From JAGVNX01 sp035290965 (GTDB taxonomy: Archaea; Iainarchaeota; Iainarchaeia; Iainarchaeales; GCA-2688035), in contig DATDTD010000001.1 in the NCBI GenBank assembly GCA_035290965.1, positions 1-7,938 of the forward strand: a DNA stretch of 7,938 nt, given 5' to 3'. Positions 1-5,013 of the stretch are shown here, one piece after another. How positions within the stretch are numbered: the stretch's first letter is position 1; the number at the start of each line of letters is the position of its first letter. The position numbers and the translations under genes are program-made. The notes under the pieces were generated by a model. That model saw only the letters and a program-made list of their open reading frames with translations, made no database searches and had not been told where the DNA came from.

Positions 1-1758
1 CTTGAATCCGAAAAAAACTTTGAAAAAATAATTTTGGAAAAGGAAAGCACTGCCTCTGCTTTGAGCGAATTAAGCGGGCTTATAATAAGGGACAAGGCGG
101 GAACTTTTGTAGGCGGAAGAATGGGGCGTCCTGAAGCAAGCAGGCCGAGAAAAATGATTGGAAATCCCCATGTATTGTTTCCGATAGGAATGCTTGGGGG
201 AAACATCCGCTCCATAAACAAGGCGCTTGATTCAAACAGGGCACAGCCCGGAATAATCGAGGCGGAAGTCCCCTTGTTCAGGTGCCAGAAATGCAAAAAC
301 ATTCTCATGCAGCCCTTCTGCGCGGAATGCAATGAAAGGACTGTTTCAATAAGAGTTTGCCAGAACTGCGGCCGTGAATCCAAAGAAGAAAAATGCCCTG
401 CATGCAAATCAAAGGCGCTTCCCTATTCAAAAAGAAACATTGACCTCGCGCAGATGGCAATGCAGGCAGGCAAAAACCTTGCAATGAAAATGCCTGAACT
501 TGTAAAAGGAGTAAAGGGAATGATTAACACGGGAAAAATAACAGAGCCGCTTGAAAAGGGATTCCTGCGCGCAAAGCACGATTTGCATATTTTTCGCGAT
601 GGAACAATAAGATATGAGCTGATCAATGCGCCCATAACCCACTTCAAGCCAAAAGAAATAAATCTTTCAATTGAAAAGGCAAAAAAACTTGGATACGAAA
701 AAGACATTCACGGAAAGCCTCTAGAAAATTCAGAACAAATGGTTGAAATTTTTCCGCAGGACATAATAATCCATGAAGCTGCAGGGGAATTCTTTCTGAA
801 GACAACAAAATTCGCGGACGAACTGCTCATGAGATTTTACAAGCTTGAACCATTGTTCAATTATACAAAAAAAGAGGATTTGGTCGGAGAATTAGTGCTT
901 GGGCTGGCGCCGCACACTTCAGCAGCAATAGTCGGAAGAATACTCGGTTTTACTGGCGCAAGAGTCTGCTTTGCGCATCCGTATTTCCATCTGACAAAAA
1001 GAAGAAACATTGACGGAGACCAGGACTCGTTAATGCTGTTAATGGACGGCTTGCTGAATTTTTCGCATTCCTATCTCCCGGGCTCAAGAGGGGGAAGAAT
1101 GGACGCTCCGCTCGTATTCACTCTCGCATTAAAGCCCATTGAAATAGACGACGAAGCCTATGACATGGAAACATGCAATAATTATCCGCTTGAATTATAC
1201 GAGAACGCGCAGAAAATGTGGCCCGCGGACATAAAAACACTTGAAAGAGTGGAGCACAGGCTTGGGAAAAAAAGCCAGTATTCCGGAATAGGATTTACGC
1301 ATGACACAAGCTGCTTTGATGCAGGCCCGAAAACAAGCAAATATTTATTGCTTGGGGCAATGGAAAACAAAATAAAAACACAGGCAAAAATACAGAACAT
1401 GGTAATGGCAGTCGATGGAAAAGATGCTTTGGAAAGAGTAATGGTTTCACACTTCATGCCAGATATAATAGGAAACGCACGCGCATTCTCGAGGCAGACT
1501 TTCAGGTGCACAAACTGCAACACGCGCTACAGAAGAGTGCCCTTGAACGGAACATGCAGCGCATGCGAAAAGGGAAACATAATATTGACAATTGCGCAGG
1601 GCTCGGTCCGAAAATATCTCAGCATAGCAAAAGAAATCGCGGTATTGTACAATCTGAGCGATTATCTGAAGCAGAGGCTTGAGCTTGCTGAACAGGAAAT
1701 AAATTCTGTTTTCAAAAGCGACAAGGCGGAACAGAAAAAACTGCTTGAATTCGCTTAA
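1..1758 (+). CDS. polC: DNA polymerase D large subunit DP2, C-terminal part (5' end outside window)
   Basis: This is the catalytic subunit of the archaeal replicative polymerase PolD, which works with the DP1 exonuclease subunit. The frame is open from base 1, so only the last 585 codons are seen, about half of a usual DP2; the TTG at 34 is internal. Visible landmarks are three CxxC...CxxC zinc-binding clusters (bases 283-330, 358-405 and 1507-1566), the conserved LGLAPHTSAAIVGRILGFTG stretch, and the active-site motif NIDGDQD (1006-1026). The Asp residues of that motif bind metal in the double-psi beta-barrel fold shared with multisubunit RNA polymerases. The SRGGRMDAPLVFT segment follows. 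No intein interrupts the visible part. The C-terminus ends in QKKLLEFA (1732-1755), which resembles a PCNA-interacting peptide (Q, then L at +3, F at +6). The stop lies 6 bp from the stop of convergent orc1. The family assignment is very secure. Confidence 0.97.
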   Translation, partial: LESEKNFEKIILEKESTASALSELSGLIIRDKAGTFVGGRMGRPEASRPRKMIGNPHVLFPIGMLGGNIRSINKALDSNRAQPGIIEAEVPLFRCQKCKNILMQPFCAECNERTVSIRVCQNCGRESKEEKCPACKSKALPYSKRNIDLAQMAMQAGKNLAMKMPELVKGVKGMINTGKITEPLEKGFLRAKHDLHIFRDGTIRYELINAPITHFKPKEINLSIEKAKKLGYEKDIHGKPLENSEQMVEIFPQDIIIHEAAGEFFLKTTKFADELLMRFYKLEPLFNYTKKEDLVGELVLGLAPHTSAAIVGRILGFTGARVCFAHPYFHLTKRRNIDGDQDSLMLLMDGLLNFSHSYLPGSRGGRMDAPLVFTLALKPIEIDDEAYDMETCNNYPLELYENAQKMWPADIKTLERVEHRLGKKSQYSGIGFTHDTSCFDAGPKTSKYLLLGAMENKIKTQAKIQNMVMAVDGKDALERVMVSHFMPDIIGNARAFSRQTFRCTNCNTRYRRVPLNGTCSACEKGNIILTIAQGSVRKYLSIAKEIAVLYNLSDYLKQRLELAEQEINSVFKSDKAEQKKLLEFA

Positions 1759-1764
1759 CTGTCC

Positions 1765-3003
1765 TTACTGGTTTTTCATCAGCTCTTTTTTTATTGCCTC
1801 AAAGATTTTTTGGGAATCATAGGCAAGCCTGATTAATCTTGTCGAGCCCCTTATTCCTTTTCCGCTTTGTGTTGTTACAATCAGGCCGTATGTTTCAAGC
1901 TCTGAAATATATTCCCTGTACCAGCGCGCTGAAACAACTGTTTCTTCAAGAGAAGAGGCAATGCGCGTGTATTCATCATAGACATCGCCGGAAAACAAAA
2001 CGTTTTCATCCAAGCCTGTTATTCTTCTTGCGCCCTTTTTGCCTGTTGAAAGAGAGGCAATTGAAAACAAAACAAGCTGTTCCTGAACAGGCAAAGTTGC
2101 AATCATGTTCAGGATTATTTCCTCTTCAACGAGATGCTTTGCCTTTACAATGTCCAAGTCTGTTATTTTTGAGGAATTGTTTTTTTCCGCAAATTCTCCC
2201 GCGCGCAAAAGAAGCATTACTGCAGTCCTTGCGTCTCCGGATTCGCGCGCCGCAATTGCAGAGGCGAGGTTCAGCGCGGCTTCATCAACTGCGTTTTCCC
2301 AGAATGCGATTGCAGTCCTTTCCTGGAGAATCTGCTTCAATTCCTTTGCATTGTAAGGCGGGAAAACCATTTCGTGCTCGCAGAGGGCGCTTTTTGTCCT
2401 TCCATCAAGCCTGTCCTTGAACAAAACATTGTTGCTTATGCCCACAATTGAAATGCTTCCCCCGGAAAGCTCGTCGTTTGCCCTTGTAAGCGCGTAAACC
2501 AGGTCATCCAGATCCTTTACCTTGTCAATCTCGTCCAAAGCAACTAAAATGTTTTTTTTGCTTTGGTTTGCGTGCTCCATCAGCTTTTCAAGCACAAAGG
2601 CGGAACCGAAGCCCATGAAGTTTTCTTCGGGAAAAAATTTTCTCAGCGCGCAGAGCAGAACCTTGTATTTGCTGTTATGAGTCCTGCAGTTTATGTAAAC
2701 TGTTTCAGCGGGGGAATTGTTCTGCATTGCAAAGGATTCGCACTGGTTAAGGACGAATTTCGCAGTGCAGGTTTTGCCGGTTCCCACCTTCCCGTAAATA
2801 AAGAGATTGTCGGGCTTTTTTCCCTGCAAGGCATTCCCCAGAACATAGGAAATGTCCGCAATCTGCTTTTCCCTGAAAGGCAGGTTGTTGGGAGTGAAAT
2901 GCGGCGTAATAGCGTTCCTGTCCTTAAAAATAGTCGGCTTCTGCAGCACGCTTTCAAAAATATTCCTCTGTGAACTAGAAACCTGTTCCGATGTAAAACC
3001 CAT
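1765..3003 (-). CDS. cdc6: Orc1/Cdc6 family replication initiator ATPase
   Basis: This archaeal initiator binds origin DNA, helps load the MCM helicase, and combines an AAA+ ATPase with a winged-helix DNA-binding domain. Counting from the ATG at 3003 (412 aa), Walker A is GKVGTGKT (71-78), Walker B is LVALDEID (153-160), and a sensor-1-type strand with Asn (ISIVGISNN) lies near 184-192. An Arg-containing sensor-2 region (ESGDART) is at 254-260, and a winged-helix domain covers about 295-400. Length is typical of the family. An ATG at 3057 would add 18 hydrophobic residues unlike any initiator N-terminus. The 3003 start has GGGGG 7 nt upstream and was chosen. The gene faces away from the long A/T-rich intergenic region, as origin-linked orc1 genes usually do. 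Its 3' end meets DP2 head to head with almost no space for separate terminators. Confidence 0.96.
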   Translation of the reverse strand: MGFTSEQVSSSQRNIFESVLQKPTIFKDRNAITPHFTPNNLPFREKQIADISYVLGNALQGKKPDNLFIYGKVGTGKTCTAKFVLNQCESFAMQNNSPAETVYINCRTHNSKYKVLLCALRKFFPEENFMGFGSAFVLEKLMEHANQSKKNILVALDEIDKVKDLDDLVYALTRANDELSGGSISIVGISNNVLFKDRLDGRTKSALCEHEMVFPPYNAKELKQILQERTAIAFWENAVDEAALNLASAIAARESGDARTAVMLLLRAGEFAEKNNSSKITDLDIVKAKHLVEEEIILNMIATLPVQEQLVLFSIASLSTGKKGARRITGLDENVLFSGDVYDEYTRIASSLEETVVSARWYREYISELETYGLIVTTQSGKGIRGSTRLIRLAYDSQKIFEAIKKELMKNQ

Positions 3004-3010
3004 TGAAAAA

Positions 3011-3015
3011 CCCCC
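3011..3015 (-). promoter_or_regulatory. Shine-Dalgarno-like sequence of orc1/cdc6
   Basis: On the minus strand GGGGG(T) stands 7 nt ahead of the ATG at 3003. It matches the core of the stronger GGGGGTGA in front of sepF and supports the shorter start over the ATG at 3057. Confidence 0.55.
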
Positions 3016-3110
3016 AACCAAAGCACAGCCAAAAGGCAATCGCACAAAAATGTTCAAAAAAAATATTCCAAAAACAAAAAAAAATTTTTTTCGTATCTAT
3101 TACGCCATAA

Positions 3111-3121
3111 CTTTAATAAAA
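3111..3121 (-). promoter_or_regulatory. Putative TATA box for orc1/cdc6
   Basis: The minus strand reads TTTATTAAAG, nearly the same as the element before hel308 (CTTATTAAA). A start about 25 nt downstream would fall near 3090 and give a leader of some 85 nt before the ATG at 3003. Called by similarity to archaeal TATA boxes only. Confidence 0.4.
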
Positions 3122-3133
3122 AAAAGAGCATTT

Positions 3134-3154
3134 GCGGAAGCGAACCAATTCCGC
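3134..3154. repeat. Inverted repeat GCGGAA-N9-TTCCGC
   Basis: The two arms are perfect 6-bp complements (3134-3139 and 3149-3154) with a 9-bp spacer. The geometry fits a dimeric DNA-binding site spaced about 1.5 helical turns centre to centre. It lies in the orc1 upstream region, 13 bp beyond the proposed TATA box. Could be an operator, an initiator site, or chance. Confidence 0.4.
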
Positions 3155-3162
3155 TAAAAAAA

Positions 3163-3180
3163 TTTGGTTTCTAAACCAAA
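3163..3180. repeat. Near-perfect palindrome TTTGGTTT-CT-AAACCAAA
   Basis: Two 8-bp arms are exactly complementary and separated by only 2 bp. The loop is too short for a good RNA hairpin, so binding by a symmetric protein dimer is the more natural reading. It is the strongest dyad in the orc1/sepF intergenic region and a candidate operator or origin element. No known consensus was recognised. Confidence 0.5.
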
Positions 3181-3270
3181 AAAGCGAATAGGAAAAACTC
3201 TTTTTCAAAAAGAAAAAAAAGCATGCGCGGAAAAAGCCGGGAAAAAATCCTCTCGGACGCTTTCTGCATG

Positions 3271-3289
3271 GAAAAAAAACGCTTTTTTC
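3271..3289. repeat. Inverted repeat GAAAAAA-N5-TTTTTTC
   Basis: Perfect 7-bp arms (3271-3277 and 3283-3289) are separated by 5 bp. The arms are A/T homopolymer, so chance is more likely than for the other dyads. A T-tract follows directly (3293-3301), giving a hairpin-plus-T arrangement on the plus strand that could end a transcript. No upstream plus-strand gene in this region is convincing. Confidence 0.3.
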
Positions 3290-3306
3290 AAATTTTTTTT
3301 TGAAGC

Positions 3307-3327
3307 AATGCACGGAGTATTTGCATT
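3307..3327. repeat. Inverted repeat AATGCA-N9-TGCATT
   Basis: Perfect 6-bp arms with a 9-bp spacer, the same 6-9-6 geometry as the dyad at 3134-3154 but a different sequence. It lies 16 bp upstream of the proposed sepF TATA box, a place where an archaeal activator or repressor could act. Confidence 0.35.
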
Positions 3328-3343
3328 AGAGTCCTGCGTTAGG

Positions 3344-3352
3344 TATTTAAAT
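3344..3352 (+). promoter_or_regulatory. Putative TATA box of the sepF operon
   Basis: TATTTAAAT is a good archaeal TATA-like octamer and sits just before a G-rich stretch. A start about 25 bp downstream would fall near 3374 and leave a leader of about 45 nt ahead of the sepF ATG, consistent with the clear Shine-Dalgarno sequence there. Confidence 0.5.
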
Positions 3353-3393
3353 TGTTGGCGGAGAAAAATATAATAACAAAAAATTTTTGCCAG

Positions 3394-3414
3394 GATTCTT
3401 TGAATCGGGGGTGA
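3394..3414 (+). promoter_or_regulatory. sepF ribosome binding site with adjoining dyad
   Basis: GGGGGTGA (3407-3414) ends 4 nt before the sepF ATG at 3419 and fixes that start. An earlier ATG at 3415 is out of frame, reads only six codons, and has no room after the SD. Immediately upstream GATTC-TTT-GAATC (3394-3406) forms a perfect 5-bp stem with a 3-nt loop that abuts the SD. In RNA this could alter ribosome access; in DNA a dyad followed by a G-string loosely recalls an origin recognition box. Confidence 0.6.
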
Positions 3415-3418
3415 ATGA

Positions 3419-3778
3419 ATGGCTTTTTTGGATAAAGTTTTGAAGAGGAGCGACGAGGTTGACATTGAGGAAGTTCTGAACAATCTCGATGTCGAGGACG
3501 AGACAGCATACGAGAATGCTGATGCTTACGTGAAGTCCATGAATCTGAACAGGGCTGAAGACGTTGAAATAATAATGACAGAGGCAAAAGCCGGAAACGT
3601 GCTGCTGCTGAACATAGCGGATTTGAACAAGAGAAACGCAACAAAGCTCAAGGAGCTTGTGGGGCAGATAAAATCTGCAGTAGAGGGAATAAACGGCGAC
3701 ATTGCAAGGATATCTGCAGAAAGACTTATAGTAACTCCTGCAAATGTAAAAATTATTAAAAACAAAGGCGCAAAGTAA
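3419..3778 (+). CDS. sepF: Archaeal cell division protein SepF
   Basis: SepF is the membrane anchor of FtsZ in archaea that divide by FtsZ; it binds the FtsZ tail and gathers at midcell. The 119-residue product shows the family architecture. A short amphipathic N-terminal helix (MAFLDKVLKR) suits membrane targeting and is followed by an acidic linker (about 12-34). The compact SepF domain spans about 35-113 and includes VEIIMTEAKAGNVLLLNIADLNKRN, a helix with KLKELVGQIKSAVEGINGDI, and the closing strand SAERLIVTPANVKII. Length is normal for archaeal SepF. The start is fixed by a strong SD. It is the first gene of a probable two-gene operon with the membrane-tailed protein 11 bp downstream, and is divergent from orc1. 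FtsZ itself is not in the window. Confidence 0.93.
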   Translation: MAFLDKVLKRSDEVDIEEVLNNLDVEDETAYENADAYVKSMNLNRAEDVEIIMTEAKAGNVLLLNIADLNKRNATKLKELVGQIKSAVEGINGDIARISAERLIVTPANVKIIKNKGAK

Positions 3779-3789
3779 ATACGGTCAAA

Positions 3790-4533
3790 ATGTATTTAGG
3801 AACGCCTTCTTTTTCCTTATCCTTCAGCCTGGAGGAAATAAAGAAAACAGTGGCTGAAACATTAAAGAAAAAAAACTGGCACAAGTTTTCGCACGGCGAC
3901 ATTACTCTTTCTTTTGTGCCATACTATATTTTTTACTACGACGCATTCTTCGAGGAAAAAACAGAGACAGGCGCAAGGAAAATAATAGAAACCCAGCGCG
4001 GAAGGCTTGCCCTGAACGCTCTTACAGCGGAAATAGAGGAAGAAATTGCCGAAGAGCTCGAAGAAACAGAGTTAACAAGAAAAACTCCTAATGTTCCGAT
4101 TGAAACAGAAAAGCCTGAAATGAACGCAAAAGAAGCCGAAAAAATCGCATTAATCAAGACTGCCTCTTTTCTGGAAACAAACGCAAAAAACGTAATCATA
4201 AGCCAGTTCAAAATGGTTTATTATCCGATCTGGATTTTAGGCATTGAGGTTGCGGAAGGAAACTTTGAACTGCGAGTTTCGGGAACAACGGGAGAAGTCT
4301 TTGAAGAAGAACAGATTCCTGAAAGAAAAAAAGGCTTAATGGAAATAACAAGCGAAGCCCTTAATGAGCTCAGAAGCCCTAAGGCATGGGGAAAATACGC
4401 CGCGGGAACAGGAAAAACAATTGCTGGAAGCGGAACTCTCAGAAAAATCCTGACAAACAAATGGTTCATAATTGCTGTTCTGCTTCTGGTTCTGATTTAT
4501 GTAATATTCTATCTGCCTGTGCCGGCAAAATAA
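3790..4533 (+). CDS. Unrecognised protein with C-terminal membrane anchor, downstream of SepF
   Basis: I do not recognise the family. The 247-residue product has no N-terminal signal. One hydrophobic segment near 224-243 (WFIIAVLLLVLIYVIFYL) is followed by only four residues, so it looks tail-anchored with a cytoplasmic body. The body has two segments of similar outline: 37-75 with VPYYIFYYDAF, and 134-176 with MVYYPIWILGIEV followed by FELRVSGTTGEVFEE. Each is an aromatic/proline strand followed by a hairpin, which suggests a distant internal duplication and recalls PepSY-like folds. Between them is a strongly acidic helical linker rich in Glu (about 81-112). The ATG lies 11 bp after the sepF stop with only a weak GG(T) upstream, which points to co-transcription and perhaps translational coupling with sepF. 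A role as a membrane partner in division is inference from position alone. Confidence 0.85.
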   Translation: MYLGTPSFSLSFSLEEIKKTVAETLKKKNWHKFSHGDITLSFVPYYIFYYDAFFEEKTETGARKIIETQRGRLALNALTAEIEEEIAEELEETELTRKTPNVPIETEKPEMNAKEAEKIALIKTASFLETNAKNVIISQFKMVYYPIWILGIEVAEGNFELRVSGTTGEVFEEEQIPERKKGLMEITSEALNELRSPKAWGKYAAGTGKTIAGSGTLRKILTNKWFIIAVLLLVLIYVIFYLPVPAK

Positions 4534-4562
4534 AAACAGGCAATAAAAACAGATTTTGCCGG
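4522..4562 (+). terminator. 10-bp-stem inverted repeat at the end of the sepF operon
   Basis: CCGGCAAAAT (4522-4531) and ATTTTGCCGG (4553-4562) are perfect complements with a 21-nt loop. The left arm overlaps the last codons and stop of the upstream gene. Inside lies an exact 11-bp direct repeat, AATAAAAACAG, at 4529-4539 and 4542-4552. The downstream plus strand is T-rich (4571-4582). A role in ending or stabilising the sepF operon transcript is likely but not certain, because archaeal termination depends mostly on T-tracts and the stem may instead serve as a binding site. Confidence 0.5.
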
Positions 4563-4572
4563 AAATGCTATT

Positions 4573-4582
4573 TTCTTAATTT
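4573..4582 (+). promoter_or_regulatory. Putative TATA element for the C39-like gene
   Basis: TTCTTAATTT is centred about 25 bp upstream of the ATG at 4603, and no Shine-Dalgarno sequence precedes that ATG. Together these suggest a leaderless transcript, which is common in archaea. The match to a TATA box is modest. Confidence 0.35.
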
Positions 4583-4602
4583 GTTAGCAACATTAGTTTC
4601 AT

Positions 4603-5010
4603 ATGAAGCCTATTGCCCAAGAAGACCTGTTTGGCTGCGCAGTTGCTTGCGTGGCATTCATTATTGGAACAACATACAAAAAAGCACTCAAGCTATTCGA
4701 GCATCCGGAAGACAGAAACCTGAAGGGCTATTACTGCAGAGATATCGTAAAGGCATTGGATAGGGCGGGCAAAAAATATTCCTATGCCTACTTAAAGAAA
4801 AACAAAAAGCAAGTTCTGAAAACGCCTCTGTACATAGTGTATCTAAAAAAATCCAAAGAATATCCCTCAGGGCATTATTTGGTTCGAGCAAAAAACAGGC
4901 TTTGGATGAATCCTTGGATTAATTTTCCAAAAATCAGGCAGGCCAAAAGCGGGTTCCAGACAAAATTGCCAGGCAAACCGCAATGGATTATTTACCTGCA
5001 GGAAGAATAA
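4603..5010 (+). CDS. Small C39-like (papain-fold) cysteine peptidase domain protein
   Basis: The 135-residue protein looks like a single peptidase C39-like domain. Q6 and C12 in QEDLFGCAVACVAF have the spacing of the oxyanion-hole Gln and nucleophile Cys. GHYLVR supplies the His (H91), and the following WMNPW places Asn (N103) where the family usually has Asp in a DP pair. The expected G-x-Y...DI..AL helix lies between (42-52). There is no signal peptide, membrane segment, ABC transporter domain or neighbouring peptide precursor, so a bacteriocin-export role is not supported. The protein is probably cytosolic and the substrate is unknown. It could be an active peptidase or a non-catalytic relative. 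The stop lies 3 bp from the stop of convergent hel308. The promoter appears separate from the sepF operon. Confidence 0.7.
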   Translation: MKPIAQEDLFGCAVACVAFIIGTTYKKALKLFEHPEDRNLKGYYCRDIVKALDRAGKKYSYAYLKKNKKQVLKTPLYIVYLKKSKEYPSGHYLVRAKNRLWMNPWINFPKIRQAKSGFQTKLPGKPQWIIYLQEE

Positions 5011-5013
5011 GAT

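Larger units (their letters stand above)
3022..3343. other. Candidate replication origin / divergent intergenic region between orc1 and sepF
   Basis: This is most of the only stretch over 300 bp without a convincing gene. Archaeal origins usually lie directly upstream of orc1/cdc6, which is the position here. Seen in the sequence: a very A/T-rich block at 3057-3091 with three C and no G, a T-tract at 3293-3301, and several short inverted repeats (3134-3154, 3163-3180, 3200-3212, 3271-3289, 3307-3327). The word AAGCGAA occurs twice on the plus strand, at 3138 and 3182, 44 bp apart. CGCTTT occurs twice in opposite orientation, at 3258 and 3280, 22 bp apart. These could be initiator sites flanking an unwinding region. 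No clear match to the published origin recognition box was found by eye, so the origin call is inference from position and composition. The open frames across it are Lys/Phe-rich and look like products of the A/T tracts. Confidence 0.45.

Noticed and set aside
1759..1764. Terminator between convergent DP2 and orc1 genes
   Set aside because: Only 6 bp separate the stops and no hairpin or T-tract is visible there; transcripts probably overlap.
1839..2420. Long plus-strand open frame opposite orc1
   Set aside because: Antisense shadow of the orc1 coding sequence with no recognisable domain.
3004..3057. N-terminal extension of Orc1/Cdc6 from an upstream ATG at 3057
   Set aside because: The 18 added residues are hydrophobic and unlike initiator proteins, and the 3003 ATG has an SD-like GGGGG at 7 nt.
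3236..3257. Possible structured RNA with a CCGGG/CTCGG stem in the intergenic region
   Set aside because: Only a 6-bp stem with a G-U pair; no tRNA, SRP RNA, RNase P or C/D box motifs (no RTGATGA with CTGA) were found nearby.
3113..3313. Minus-strand open frame (66 codons) with Phe-rich runs in the same gap
   Set aside because: Antisense mirror of the A-rich tracts; it has no RBS and covers the proposed orc1 TATA box.
3164..3373. Plus-strand open frame (69 codons, TTG start), Lys-rich, in the orc1/sepF gap
   Set aside because: Lys/Phe content follows directly from A/T tracts, there is no SD, it runs across the sepF promoter, and no domain pattern is visible.
4390..4420. AAGTGKT in the membrane-tailed protein resembling a P-loop
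   Set aside because: The first Gly of GxxxxGKT is missing (Tyr there) and there is no Walker B or nucleotide-binding fold context; the segment lies just before the membrane helix.
4386..4763. Open frame spanning the end of the tail-anchored gene and the start of the C39-like gene
   Set aside because: Out of frame with both well-supported genes; its composition is that of a shadow frame.
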